From positions 1 through 64,000 of the forward strand of contig NZ_SMJX01000004.1 of NCBI RefSeq assembly GCF_004348535.1: 64,000 nt of DNA. The letters run 5' to 3'. The position numbers were made by a program, and so were the translations under genes. The notes under the pieces are model-generated. The model ran no database searches, had not been told where the DNA came from, and saw nothing but the letters and a program-made list of their open reading frames with translations. Positions 1-8,056 of the stretch are shown in pieces (within the stretch, counting starts at the first letter, position 1; each line of letters starts with the position of its first letter). The DNA comes from Actinomadura sp. KC216. Its GTDB lineage: Bacteria; Actinomycetota; Actinomycetes; Streptosporangiales; Streptosporangiaceae.

Positions 1-352
1 GGCCCAGGGTCAGGGGGATGGGGCCGGGCGCGCGATGAGGCGCGGTGTCCGGGGGTGATATTCCGGCGGCCTGCAGCTTGCGGCGGCCCGGCTCGGTGAT
101 CCAGTCGGTCGTCCAGGGCGGGTCGAGGGTGGTGCGGATCTGGACGTCGGTGTACCCGGCCTCGGTCAGGCGAGCGCGGAGGTCGTCGCGCATCGCGTCC
201 AGGGCGGGGCATCCGGTGTAGGTCGGGGTGATCGTCACCTCGACGCGGCCGGACGCCTCGCGGACGTCGCGGAGGACGCCGAGCTCGGCGAGGGTGAGCA
301 TCGGCAGCTCGGGGTCGGTGACCGTTTCGGCGATCGTGCGGGCCGTCACCAT
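1..352 (-). CDS. paaD: PaaD, phenylacetyl-CoA epoxidase accessory subunit (C-terminus outside window)
   Basis: MIP18/DUF59-type protein of the phenylacetyl-CoA 1,2-epoxidase gene set, thought to help mature the oxygenase iron centre. About 117 residues are present. The N-terminus begins MVTARTIAETVTDPELPM and the family motif TYTGCPALDAM is visible. The usual C-terminal Cys-rich zinc-type motif would lie beyond base 1, so the gene is cut by the window edge. The start is an ATG at 352 that overlaps the paaC stop codon by 7 bases, so the two are translationally coupled. It is the last visible gene of the minus-strand paa operon; paaE (the reductase) is not seen and may lie just outside. Confidence 0.88.
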   Translation of the reverse strand, partial: MVTARTIAETVTDPELPMLTLAELGVLRDVREASGRVEVTITPTYTGCPALDAMRDDLRARLTEAGYTDVQIRTTLDPPWTTDWITEPGRRKLQAAGISPPDTAPHRAPGPIPLTLG

Positions 353-1227
353 GTCGCCCCCGGGTGGGCGCGGGCCACGCTTTGCAGCTCGGCCAGCAGG
401 TCGGAGAGGGATGCGGAATGCTCACCGTCCCGGCCGGTTAGGGGCGCGGGTGCGGCCGCGACGGGGGCTGGGCGTTGCAGGGTGGACTTCGTGAGGACCT
501 CGTCCAGGACGGTCTCGAACTCCTCGCGGACACCGGAAGGGTCGACGGCCACGCCTGCGGCGGCCAGCTCGCGCTCAACTTGGTGGGTGCTGAACAGTTC
601 GTCTGTGTGCGGCCAGAGCGTGTTCAGGGCATTCTGAGTGCGCTCATGGGAGAGCGGCGTTCCGTCGCCTAGGCGGATCGTCCAGAGGGCGGCGTGGTCG
701 CGGTGGTAGGCGACCTCCTTGACGCTCTTGGCGGCGATCGCGGCGAGCACCGGGTCGCGGGACGTGGTGAGGCGGTGGAGCACCGCGAGGCGCCAGGTCG
801 CGAAGAGGAGGAGGCGGACGGTGGAATGGGCGAAGTCGCCGTTCGGGAGTTCGGCCAGGACGACGTTGCGGAATTCCTCCGCGTCGCGGAAATAGGCCAG
901 GTCGTCCTCGGTGCGGCCCTCGTTCTCGGCGGTTCCGGCCCGGGAGAGCAGAAGGCGGGCCTGGCCCAGGAGGTCCAGTGCGATGTTCGCTAGGGCGACT
1001 TCCTCTTCCAGCTCGGGGGCGTGGGTGCACCATTCCTGCAAGCGGTGCGACATGATCAGTGCGTCGTCGCCGAGCATCAGGCAGTAGGCGGCCAGAGCCC
1101 GCCGGTCAATGCCCTCCGGGACGGACGTGTCGATACCGGCGAGCGGATCGTGGAAACCGGTGCCGAACGCCCAGCGGGTCTCGTCGTTCTCTTCGGCTAT
1201 CGCGCCGAGCGCGTTGTCGAACGCCAT
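346..1227 (-). CDS. paaC: PaaC, phenylacetyl-CoA epoxidase structural subunit
   Basis: Ferritin-like non-catalytic subunit that pairs with PaaA in the soluble diiron monooxygenase converting phenylacetyl-CoA to its ring 1,2-epoxide. The 293-residue product is somewhat longer than typical PaaC (about 250), with the extra length in an alanine/proline-rich C-terminal part. The segment MLGDDALIMSHRLQEWCTHA followed by an ELEEEVALANIALDLLGQAR helix is typical of the family. It starts 7 bases after the paaB stop and its own stop overlaps the paaD start, so it belongs to one polycistron. Confidence 0.93.
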   Translation of the reverse strand: MAFDNALGAIAEENDETRWAFGTGFHDPLAGIDTSVPEGIDRRALAAYCLMLGDDALIMSHRLQEWCTHAPELEEEVALANIALDLLGQARLLLSRAGTAENEGRTEDDLAYFRDAEEFRNVVLAELPNGDFAHSTVRLLLFATWRLAVLHRLTTSRDPVLAAIAAKSVKEVAYHRDHAALWTIRLGDGTPLSHERTQNALNTLWPHTDELFSTHQVERELAAAGVAVDPSGVREEFETVLDEVLTKSTLQRPAPVAAAPAPLTGRDGEHSASLSDLLAELQSVARAHPGATW

Positions 1228-1234
1228 GGCGGCC

Positions 1235-1522
1235 TCACATGTGCGGGACGTTCTCAGGAATGTCGTAGAACGTCGGATGCCGGTAGACCTTGTCGCCGCT
1301 GGGGGCGAAGAACGGGTCCTTCTCGTCCGGGCTGGACGCGGTGATGTCCCGCGCTTTCACCACCCAGATGCTCACGCCCTCGTTGCGTCTCGTGTAGAGG
1401 TCGCGAGCATTGCGCAAGGCCATCGTGTCGTCGGGGGCGCGCAGCGAACCGACATGGACGTGGTTCAGGCCGCGCTTACCCCGGACGAACACCTCGTACA
1501 GCGGCCAATCCTTTTCCATCAC
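1235..1522 (-). CDS. paaB: PaaB, phenylacetyl-CoA epoxidase subunit
   Basis: Small 95-residue subunit of the multicomponent phenylacetyl-CoA epoxidase; in the known enzyme it bridges PaaAC heterodimers and is needed for activity. Full length for the family (about 95). Recognisable stretches are [20 protein letters not shown] and the [13 protein letters not shown] segment. The start overlaps the paaA stop by 4 bases (ATGA), which fixes the start codon and implies translational coupling with the catalytic subunit. Confidence 0.95.
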   Translation of the reverse strand: MMEKDWPLYEVFVRGKRGLNHVHVGSLRAPDDTMALRNARDLYTRRNEGVSIWVVKARDITASSPDEKDPFFAPSGDKVYRHPTFYDIPENVPHM

Positions 1523-2544
1523 GCCTCCCTCTCCGCAGCGTGTGCGGCCCTCTTCGCGGCTTCTGCCTTCCCGGCTTCTGCCTTCGCGGCGGCGGCCTTC
1601 GCGGCGGCGGCCTTCGCGGCGGCGGCCTTCGCGGCGTGCGCCTTCGCGGCGTGTGCGGCGGCGGCCTTGCGGACCCAGGCGCCGTCCTCGTGGGCCGCGC
1701 GCCGTACCTCGATGCGTTCGGCGTTGCAGGGGCCGTCGCCGCTGATCACGCGCTTGAGCTCCGACCAGTCGATCTCACCGAAGTCGTGGTGGCCGCGCTC
1801 GTCATTCCAGCGCAGGTCGGGGTCGGGGAGCGTGACGCCGAGCGCCTCCGCCTGCGGGACGGTCATGTCCACGAACCGCTGCCGGAGCTCGTCGTTGGTG
1901 TGCCGTTTGATCTTCCACGCCATGGACTGCGCGGTGTGCGTCGAGTCGGCGTCCGGCGGGCCGAACATCATCAGGGACGGCCACCACCAGCGGTTCACCG
2001 CGTCCTGCACCATCTGGCGTTGCGCGTCCGTGCCGCGCATCAGCGTCATCAGCAGCTCGTAGCCCTGCCGCTGATGGAACGACTCCTCCTTGCAGATCCG
2101 GATCATCGCGCGGGCATAGGGCCCGTAGGAACTGCGGCACAGCGGGACCTGGTTGCAGATCGCGGCGCCGTCCACCAGCCAGCCAATCACCCCGACGTCC
2201 GCAAAAGAAAGCGTGGGGTAGTTGAAGATGGACGAGTACTTCTGCCTGCCGGAGATCAGTTTGGCGGTGAGGTCGGGACGATCGGCGCCGAGCGTTTCGG
2301 CCGCCGAGTAGAGGTAGAGCCCGTGGCCCGCCTCGTCCTGCACCTTGGCCAGCAGGATCGCCTTGCGGCGCAGCGACGGCGCGCGGGTGATCCACTCGCC
2401 TTCCGGCTGCATTCCGATGATCTCGGAGTGGGCGTGCTGGGCGATCTGCCGGATCATCGTCGCCCGGTACGCGTCGGGCATCCAGTCGCGCGGCTCGATG
2501 CGCTGGTCGCGGTCGATCGTCTGCTCGAACTGCTCTTGTGTCAT
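1519..2544 (-). CDS. paaA: PaaA, phenylacetyl-CoA epoxidase catalytic subunit with Ala/Lys repeat tail
   Basis: Catalytic diiron subunit of phenylacetyl-CoA 1,2-epoxidase. Two ExxH iron-ligand motifs are visible: E71/H74 in [13 protein letters not shown] and E153/H156 in [14 protein letters not shown]. The enzymatic part covers about residues 1-290 and ends with the usual [23 protein letters not shown]-type terminus, split here by a long tail of roughly 45 residues made of AAAAK/HAAK units. The tail is encoded by a GC-rich 15-bp tandem repeat (entered separately) and is not part of the characterised enzyme. 341 residues against about 310-330 usual. It begins one base after the paaZ stop. Confidence 0.94.
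   Translation of the reverse strand: MTQEQFEQTIDRDQRIEPRDWMPDAYRATMIRQIAQHAHSEIIGMQPEGEWITRAPSLRRKAILLAKVQDEAGHGLYLYSAAETLGADRPDLTAKLISGRQKYSSIFNYPTLSFADVGVIGWLVDGAAICNQVPLCRSSYGPYARAMIRICKEESFHQRQGYELLMTLMRGTDAQRQMVQDAVNRWWWPSLMMFGPPDADSTHTAQSMAWKIKRHTNDELRQRFVDMTVPQAEALGVTLPDPDLRWNDERGHHDFGEIDWSELKRVISGDGPCNAERIEVRRAAHEDGAWVRKAAAAHAAKAHAAKAAAAKAAAAKAAAAKAEAGKAEAAKRAAHAAEREA
1550..1672 (-). repeat. 15-bp tandem repeat encoding the PaaA Ala/Lys tail
   Basis: On the plus strand the unit GCCTTCGCGGCGGCG recurs at 1580-1594, 1595-1609 and 1610-1624 without change, then with variation at 1625-1639 and 1640-1654, with more diverged copies on both sides. Read in the PaaA frame each unit gives AAAAK or HAAKA. 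The in-frame 15-bp period means copy number could vary without breaking the gene. Confidence 0.9.
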
Positions 2545-2545
2545 G

Positions 2546-4597
2546 TCACACCTCCTCCGGACCCTCCGGCCGCTTGGCGACCAGGGTCAGGACGTCGTAC
2601 TTCGCGACGACGGCGCCGTCCTGCCGGGTGACCTCGGTGTCCCAGCGGACCTCGCCGTAGGCGGCGTCCTCGCGCGGGGTGAGCTGCTTCGCGGTGAGCC
2701 TCACGGTCAGTTCGTCGCCGGGGAAGGTCGGCGCCAGGAAACGCAGGTTCTCCAGCCCGTAATTCGCCAGGACGGGGCCGGGCTCCGGGTCAACGAAAAG
2801 ACCGGCGGCGAAGGAGAGCACGAGGTAGCCGTGCGCGACCCGTCCGCCGAAGAACGGATTCGCCTTCGCCGCTTCCTCGTCCATGTGCGCGTAGAAGGTG
2901 TCGCCGGTGAATTCCGCGAAATGCTCGATGTCGGCGAGCGTGACAGTGCGCGGACCCGCGACGACCGTGTCGCCCACGCGGAGCTCTTCGAGGTGCTTGC
3001 GGAACGGATGCACGTCATCGAGCCGGGTGGACGCGCCTGACGTCCAGCGGCCCGTGATGGCGGACAGCATGGACGGCCCGGCTTGGACGGCGGTGCGCTG
3101 CATGTGGTGCATGACGCCGCGCATTCCGCCCATCTCCTCGCCGCCGCCCGCGCGCCCCGGACCGCCGTGGACGAGCGGCGGCAGCGGTGAGCCGTGCCCG
3201 GTGGACTCGGCGGCGTCCTCCTGGTTCAGGACGAGCAGCCGCCCGTGCCACGGTGCCGCGCCCAGCACCACCCGCCGGGCGAAGGCGGGGTCGGCGGTGA
3301 CGACCGAGCCGACGAGGCTGCCCTGCCCCCGGGCGGCCAGCGCGACCGCCTGCTCGGCGGTGCCGTCGTAGGGGAGCAGCGCGCTGACCGGCCCGAACGC
3401 TTCGACCTCGTGCGGCTCGGCGCGTCCGGGGTCGTCGGCGCGCAGCAGGACGGGCGACATGAACGCGCCGCGCTCGGCGTCGGCGTCCACGACCTCGACG
3501 CGCTCCGGGTCGCCGAAGACGATGCTGCCCGCGTCGAGCAGCGTCTTCAGGCGGCGGCGGACCTCTTCGCGCTGCTCAAGCCCGGCGAGCGCGCCCATCC
3601 GGACGTCCGGGCTGGACGGGTTCCCGATCTTCACGCGTGCCAGCCGTTCGGTCGCCGCCTCGGCGACAGCGTCGAGCTGGGCGGCGGGCACCAGAGCGCG
3701 GCGGATCGCCGTGCATTTCTGGCCCGCCTTCACCGTCATCTCGGTGACGAGCTGCTTCACGAAGAGGTCGAATTCCGGCGTGCCGGGGGCCGCGTCCGGG
3801 CCGAGGACGGAGCAGTTGAGCGAGTCCGCTTCCGCGTTGAAGCGGACGGAGCGCCCGACGATGACCGGGTGGGTGCGCAGCTTGCGGGCGGTCGCAGCGG
3901 AGCCGGTGAAGGCGACCAGGTCCTGCTCGGTGAGATGCTCGAACAGGTCGCCGGCGCTTCCGCAGACGAGCTGGAGCGTCCCCTCCGGCAGGATGCCCGA
4001 CTCGATGATCAGCTCGACGAGGCGGGCGGTCAGGTACGCGGTCTGGCTCGCCGGCTTGACCAGGGTCGGCATCCCCGCCAGGAACGCGGGCGCGAGCTTC
4101 TCCAGCGGGCCCCACATGGGGAAGTTGAACGCGTTGATCTGCACCGCGACGCCGTGCAGCGGGGTGCAGATGTGCCGTCCGGCGAACGTCCCGCCCTTGC
4201 TCAGCGGCTCGACGTCCCCGTCGACCAGGACGGTGTCGTTCGGCAGCTCGCGCTTGGCCTTGCTCGCGTACGACAGCAGCACGCCGATGCCGCCGTCCAC
4301 GTCGATCTTCGAGTCGGCGAGGGTCGCGCCGGTGCGGGCGGACAGCGCGCACAGCTCGTCGCGGTGCTCGCGCAGCTCAAGGCCGAGCCGTTTCAGCAGC
4401 ACGGCACGCTGGTGGAAGGTCAGCTCCCGCAGGGCCGGGCCGCCCACCCGGCGCCCGTGCTCCAGGGCCGCGCCCATGTCGATGCCGGACGACGAGATCC
4501 GCCCGATCTCCGCGCCGGTCACCGCGTCGGCGAGCGGGACGCCCCCGTCCACCGGGACCTGCCAGGCGCCGGACACGTAGCTGGCGAGTGGAGCCAT
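2546..4597 (-). CDS. paaZ: PaaZ, bifunctional ring-opening enzyme (ALDH + MaoC-type hydratase)
   Basis: Opens the oxepin-CoA ring made by PaaABCDE isomerised by PaaG, then oxidises the resulting semialdehyde to 3-oxo-5,6-dehydrosuberyl-CoA. 683 residues, the usual length. Residues 1 to about 530 form an NAD(P)-dependent aldehyde dehydrogenase with the nucleophile C295 ([10 protein letters not shown]); residues about 540-683 form a MaoC/R-hydratase domain with the dyad D566 and H571 (GDTFYAH). I chose ATG 4597 ([19 protein letters not shown]). The frame stays open upstream, but that part is arginine/valine-rich and runs antisense through the tetR gene. It is the first gene of the paa operon, divergent from the TetR regulator. 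Confidence 0.94.
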   Translation of the reverse strand: MAPLASYVSGAWQVPVDGGVPLADAVTGAEIGRISSSGIDMGAALEHGRRVGGPALRELTFHQRAVLLKRLGLELREHRDELCALSARTGATLADSKIDVDGGIGVLLSYASKAKRELPNDTVLVDGDVEPLSKGGTFAGRHICTPLHGVAVQINAFNFPMWGPLEKLAPAFLAGMPTLVKPASQTAYLTARLVELIIESGILPEGTLQLVCGSAGDLFEHLTEQDLVAFTGSAATARKLRTHPVIVGRSVRFNAEADSLNCSVLGPDAAPGTPEFDLFVKQLVTEMTVKAGQKCTAIRRALVPAAQLDAVAEAATERLARVKIGNPSSPDVRMGALAGLEQREEVRRRLKTLLDAGSIVFGDPERVEVVDADAERGAFMSPVLLRADDPGRAEPHEVEAFGPVSALLPYDGTAEQAVALAARGQGSLVGSVVTADPAFARRVVLGAAPWHGRLLVLNQEDAAESTGHGSPLPPLVHGGPGRAGGGEEMGGMRGVMHHMQRTAVQAGPSMLSAITGRWTSGASTRLDDVHPFRKHLEELRVGDTVVAGPRTVTLADIEHFAEFTGDTFYAHMDEEAAKANPFFGGRVAHGYLVLSFAAGLFVDPEPGPVLANYGLENLRFLAPTFPGDELTVRLTAKQLTPREDAAYGEVRWDTEVTRQDGAVVAKYDVLTLVAKRPEGPEEV

Positions 4598-4633
4598 CGG
4601 GCCTCTCCTCCGCGTCGTCGGCCGACCTGAATT

Positions 4634-4651
4634 ACCGACCGTCCGTTCAGT
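4634..4651. promoter_or_regulatory. Candidate TetR (PaaR-like) operator in the paaZ/tetR divergent region
   Basis: The 18-bp imperfect dyad ACCGACCGTCCGTTCAGT (half-sites match 6 of 8 around a 2-bp centre) lies 37 bp upstream of the paaZ start in the only intergenic gap between the operon and its divergent TetR gene. The ACCGACCG half resembles operators of TetR regulators, including the one at 42118. Assignment rests on position and symmetry only. Confidence 0.5.
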
Positions 4652-4702
4652 CAGGATATTACGCCTGACCGGGCCCGTCCAGAAGGCGTCGGCGCTGCGA
4701 TA

Positions 4703-5395
4703 ATGACCGGCGTGGGCAACGAGCGGGACGGGCGCAACGGCCGTGACGAGGGGGACAGGCGTGACGGGCGCAACCCGCCGCCCGACGGGCAGGCGAAGGC
4801 GAGGCGGCGGGGGCGGCCCGGGTACGACAAGGAGTCCCTGCTGCGCGTCGCCGTCAAGGTGTTCAACGAGCGCGGCTACGACGGCACCAGCATGGACGAG
4901 CTGTCCAAGCGCCTCGGCATCAGCAAGTCCGCGATCTACTACCACGTGGCGGGCAAGGACGAGCTTCTCCAGCTCGCCGTCGACCGCGCGCTCGACGGGC
5001 TGTTCGCCGCCGCCGACCAGGCCGGGGCCGTGGAGGGACGCGCGATCGACCGGCTGGAGCACCTCGTCCGGGCGAGCGTCGCCGTCCTCGTCGCGGAGCA
5101 GCCGTTCGTCACCCTGCTGCTACGGGTGCGCGGCAACACCGCGGTGGAGAAGCGGGCGCTGGCCCGCCGCCGGGAGTTCGACCATCTGGTGTCCGGGCTG
5201 GTCGCGCAGGCGGAGGCGGACGGCGACATCCGCCCCGACATCGACCCGGCGATCACGGCCCGGCTGCTGTTCGGGCTCGTCAACTCGCTGATCGAGTGGT
5301 ACCGGCCGCGGCGCGGCGGGGCGGGCGCGGACGAGATCGCCGACGCGCTGTGCAAGGTCGCCTTCGACGGCCTCCGCACCCGACCGCCCGAATAG
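4703..5395 (+). CDS. TetR-family regulator, likely repressor of the paa operon
   Basis: 230 residues. After a charged, low-complexity N-terminus (about 35 residues rich in D, R, G, N) comes the TetR helix-turn-helix, about residues 38-85, reading LLRVAVKVFNERGYDGTSMD and LSKRLGISKSAIYYHVAGKD. The C-terminal half is the usual all-helical ligand-binding domain. Divergent position next to paaZ and the dyad in the shared region suggest it controls the paa operon, in the way PaaR senses phenylacetyl-CoA; the ligand is inferred. The start could also be a later codon, since the first 35 residues are not conserved family sequence. Confidence 0.85.
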   Translation: MTGVGNERDGRNGRDEGDRRDGRNPPPDGQAKARRRGRPGYDKESLLRVAVKVFNERGYDGTSMDELSKRLGISKSAIYYHVAGKDELLQLAVDRALDGLFAAADQAGAVEGRAIDRLEHLVRASVAVLVAEQPFVTLLLRVRGNTAVEKRALARRREFDHLVSGLVAQAEADGDIRPDIDPAITARLLFGLVNSLIEWYRPRRGGAGADEIADALCKVAFDGLRTRPPE

Positions 5396-5425
5396 ACCGA
5401 CCCTCAGAGCCCCTTCTGCCGCGGC

Positions 5426-5623
5426 TCAACCTCCCGTGGCCTGCCGCTGGCGTTCCGGCGTCCAATACTCGGAGACCTCTCCGGGGTCCTGGGTCGAGTG
5501 AACGTACACGCCGTCGCTCGGCTTGGCCGGGTCGTCCGCGCTACCGAGCTTCCAGCCGACGGCGCCCATCACTGCCAGGAGAGCGGCCGCCGACACGGTG
5601 ATGACCGTCTTCTTCTCCATCAC
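5426..5623 (-). CDS. Small membrane-anchored or secreted protein of unknown function
   Basis: 65 residues. A short charged start (MMEKKT) precedes a single hydrophobic segment, about residues 7-24 (VITVSAAALLAVMGAVGWKL), consistent with a signal anchor or uncleaved signal peptide. The rest is a short polar tail ending in SEYWTPERQRQATGG. YWTPER is a motif I associate with N-terminal pro-regions of actinobacterial secreted trypsin-like proteases, but no protease domain follows. It sits between the tetR gene and the dehydrogenase operon with no tight spacing to either. Confidence 0.6.
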   Translation of the reverse strand: MMEKKTVITVSAAALLAVMGAVGWKLGSADDPAKPSDGVYVHSTQDPGEVSEYWTPERQRQATGG

Positions 5624-5711
5624 GGCTCCCTCTGCCTTGTGCGCACCTACACCGTTACACGCGCGGCCTCCCCCTTGTATCCGTATCCGGCATCCGGCAT
5701 CCGGTGTCCGG

Positions 5712-6995
5712 CTAGAGGTTGGTGAGCAACGTTTCGGGGTGCTCCGTGCAGTCGGCGACGAAACGGAGGAAACCGCCCGCCACCGCGCCGTCGCAGACCC
5801 GGTGGTCGAAGGTGAACGACAGTTGCGTCACCTGCCGGGGCCGGACCTTTCCCTTCCACACCCAGGGCTTTTCCGTGACGCGGCCGACGCCCAGCATCGC
5901 CGCCTCGGGGTGGTTGATGATGGGGGTGGAGCCGTCCACGCCGAACACGCCGTAGTTGTTGAGCGTGAACGTGCCGCCGGTGAGGTCGTCCGGGGACAGT
6001 CGGCCCTCGCGCGCCTCGCCCGTCAGCCGCGCGAGCTCCGCGCCCAGCTCGGCCAGGGTCAGCCGCTGCGCGTCGCGGACGACCGGCACCACCAGGCCCC
6101 GGTCGGTCTGCGCCGCGAACCCGAGGTTCACCCCCGGCAGCCGGACGATCTCCTGCCGCTCGTCGTCCACATACGCGTTCAGTTCGGGGAAGCGCCTGAG
6201 CCCGGCCACGCAGATCCGCGCGAACAGGGCCAGCATCCCGACGCGCGCGCCGGGGTCGGCCCGCTGGATCTTCTTCTTGAGCTTGACCAGGCGGGTCGCG
6301 TCGGCGTCGACCCAGGTGGTCGCGTCGGGGATCTCGCGGCGGCTGCGGGACACCCTGTCCGCCATCGTCCGGCGGACGCCCTTCAGCGGGACGCGCACCT
6401 CGCCCGCTTCCGGCTCCTCGGGACGCGCCGCGGCGGCGATCGCGTCCTCGACGTCCTTCCGCAGGACGACGCCGCCCGGGCCGCTCGGGGTCAGCGCCGC
6501 CACGTCGATGCCGTGGTCTTTCGCCAGGCGGCGCACGACCGGGGAGATGACCCGGGGCGTCTCGCCGCTCGACGGTGCCGCCAGCCGCCGGGAACGGCGC
6601 GTCGTGGTGGCCGCCGTTCCGTAGCCGACCAGGACGTTGCCCGACCCGGCCCGTTCCTCCTCCCGGTACCGCTCGGCCGCACCGTTGTGGGGCTCCGACC
6701 CGGTGTCGGGCCCCGACCCGGTGTGGGACGCCGACCCTGTGTGGGGCGCCGATCCGGCAGCGGTCACCGAGATGAGGGGCGCGCCCACGGTCACGACGGA
6801 GCCCGCCTCCGCGTGCAGCTCCGCGACCGTTCCGGCCATCGGGACGGGCACGTCGACCGCCGCCTTCGCGGTCTCCACCTCGACGACGACCTGGTCGACC
6901 GTCACGACGTCGCCGACCGACACCTTCCATTCCAGGACCTCGGCCTCGGTGAGCCCTTCACCCAGGTCGGGAAGCCGAAAGACCGTCCCGCTCAT
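5712..6995 (-). CDS. bkdC: Dihydrolipoamide acyltransferase E2 of branched-chain 2-oxoacid dehydrogenase
   Basis: E2 core that carries the acyl group from E1 to CoA. 427 residues: lipoyl domain 1-80 with the lipoylated K44 (VETAKAAVDV); a flexible linker made of six-residue GS.PHT-type repeats, about residues 80-105; an E3/E1-binding domain (SPVVRRLAKDHGIDVAAL); and a catalytic domain ending with the HRVCDG active-site motif (H398, D402). ATG 6995 is preferred because an AGGAAG ribosome-binding site sits 6 bases upstream. An in-frame ATG at 7049 overlaps the E1beta stop and would add 18 residues encoded by a GC-rich repeat. Branched-chain rather than pyruvate specificity is inferred from the two-subunit E1 and the Lrp regulator. 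Confidence 0.87.
   Translation of the reverse strand: MSGTVFRLPDLGEGLTEAEVLEWKVSVGDVVTVDQVVVEVETAKAAVDVPVPMAGTVAELHAEAGSVVTVGAPLISVTAAGSAPHTGSASHTGSGPDTGSEPHNGAAERYREEERAGSGNVLVGYGTAATTTRRSRRLAAPSSGETPRVISPVVRRLAKDHGIDVAALTPSGPGGVVLRKDVEDAIAAAARPEEPEAGEVRVPLKGVRRTMADRVSRSRREIPDATTWVDADATRLVKLKKKIQRADPGARVGMLALFARICVAGLRRFPELNAYVDDERQEIVRLPGVNLGFAAQTDRGLVVPVVRDAQRLTLAELGAELARLTGEAREGRLSPDDLTGGTFTLNNYGVFGVDGSTPIINHPEAAMLGVGRVTEKPWVWKGKVRPRQVTQLSFTFDHRVCDGAVAGGFLRFVADCTEHPETLLTNL
6677..6757 (-). repeat. 18-bp tandem repeat in the E2 interdomain linker
   Basis: Near-identical 18-bp units begin at 6695, 6713 and 6731 (plus-strand pattern CCGACCCGGTGTSGGRCC), with partial copies on each side. On the coding strand they give the linker units GSAPHT, GSASHT, GSGPDT and GSEPHN. 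The array is in frame, so slippage would change only linker length. Confidence 0.85.
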
Positions 6996-7049
6996 GCCTG
7001 CTTCCTGTGAGGGGGCGACCCCCCGCACCCCCCGGTTCGCTTCGCTCAT
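6996..7049 (-). repeat. GC-rich palindromic junction element between E1beta and E2 genes
   Basis: On the coding strand the element opens with ATGAGCGAAGCGAACC, in which the ATG overlaps the E1beta stop, then continues with GGGGGGTGCGGGGGGTCGCCCCC, which can fold GGGGG against CCCCC, and ends in AGGAAG just before the E2 ATG. It stays open in the E2 frame. A related block lies at 18557-18631 in the ABC transporter operon. Confidence 0.6.
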
Positions 7050-8056
7050 GCCGCACCGCCCACATTCAGGTACCGCGTGTCCGGCTGGTCGTCGCGCTGG
7101 AGGCGGTCCAGGGCGTCGAGGATCCGGTCGACGTCCGGCAGGTGGTGCTGCTCCAGCATCGGCGGCGGGTACGGGATGTCGAACCCGGTCACCCGCAGCA
7201 CCGGCGCGAGCAGGCTGTGGAAGCAGCGCTCCTGCACGCGGGCCGCGATCTCCGCGCCGACGCCCGCGAAACCGGCGGCCTCGGCGACCACGACGCAGCG
7301 GCCCGTCCACCGGACGGACGCGGCGACGGTGGCGTCGTCGAACGGGACGATCGTGCGCAGGTCGATGACCTCAAGGTCCCAGCCCTCGGCCGATGCCGCC
7401 TCGGCGGCCTCCAGCGCGACCGGGACGCCGGGCCCGTAGGCGACGACCGTCGCGTCGGCGCCGGACCGCCGGACGGCGGCGCGGCCGAACGGCTCCGTCC
7501 GCTCCAGGCGCTCGATGTCCGACTTCGACCAGTACAGCTTCTTCGGCTCCATGAACACGACCGGGTCGGGGTCGTCGATCGCCTCCAGCAGCAGCGAGTA
7601 GGCGTCCTCGACCGTCGCGGGTGTGACGACCTTCAAACCCGGCGTGTGCGCGTAATACGCCTCGCTGGAATCGCAATGGTGCTCGACGCCGCCGATCCCG
7701 CCCGCGTACGGGATGCGGATGACCAGCGGCAGCTCGACGCGCCCGCGGGTGCGGTTGCGCATCTTGGCGACGTGCGAGGCGATCTGCTCGAAGGCGGGGT
7801 AGGCGAACGCGTCGAACTGCATCTCCACGACGGGACGGAAGCCGCCCATCGCCATTCCGACGGCGAACCCGACGATGCCCGATTCGGCGAGCGGGGTGTC
7901 GAAGCAGCGGTCGTCGCCGAATTTCGCGGCGAGGCCGTCGGTGATGCGGAAGACGCCGCCGAGCGTGCCGACGTCCTCGCCGAACACCAGGACCCGCTCG
8001 TCGCCGTCGAGGGCGTCCTGCAGAGCCGTGTTGAGGGCCTTGGCCATCGTGATCAT
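7046..8056 (-). CDS. bkdB: 2-oxoacid dehydrogenase E1 beta subunit (branched-chain type)
   Basis: Beta subunit of the thiamine-diphosphate-dependent E1 that decarboxylates branched-chain 2-oxoacids. 336 residues beginning MITMAKALNTALQDALDGDE, with the family segments VFGEDVGTLGGVFRITDGL and TPLAESGIVGFAVGMAMGG, and a C-terminal transketolase C domain (GRCVVVAEAAGFAGVGAEIA). The start is fixed by a 4-base ATGA overlap with the E1alpha stop. The frame is open far upstream, but that stretch is a shadow of E1alpha. It forms one operon with E1alpha and E2; no E3 gene is present nearby. Confidence 0.9.
   Translation of the reverse strand: MITMAKALNTALQDALDGDERVLVFGEDVGTLGGVFRITDGLAAKFGDDRCFDTPLAESGIVGFAVGMAMGGFRPVVEMQFDAFAYPAFEQIASHVAKMRNRTRGRVELPLVIRIPYAGGIGGVEHHCDSSEAYYAHTPGLKVVTPATVEDAYSLLLEAIDDPDPVVFMEPKKLYWSKSDIERLERTEPFGRAAVRRSGADATVVAYGPGVPVALEAAEAASAEGWDLEVIDLRTIVPFDDATVAASVRWTGRCVVVAEAAGFAGVGAEIAARVQERCFHSLLAPVLRVTGFDIPYPPPMLEQHHLPDVDRILDALDRLQRDDQPDTRYLNVGGAA

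Noticed and set aside
4598-5062. N-terminal extension of paaZ on the minus strand
   Set aside because: It runs antisense through the tetR gene, has no aldehyde dehydrogenase similarity, and the family N-terminus starts at ATG 4597.
6996-7049. In-frame upstream start adding 18 residues to E2
   Set aside because: Not adopted as the main start because the lipoyl domain normally begins at the second Met and has its own AGGAAG site; kept as a finding because translation from it cannot be excluded.
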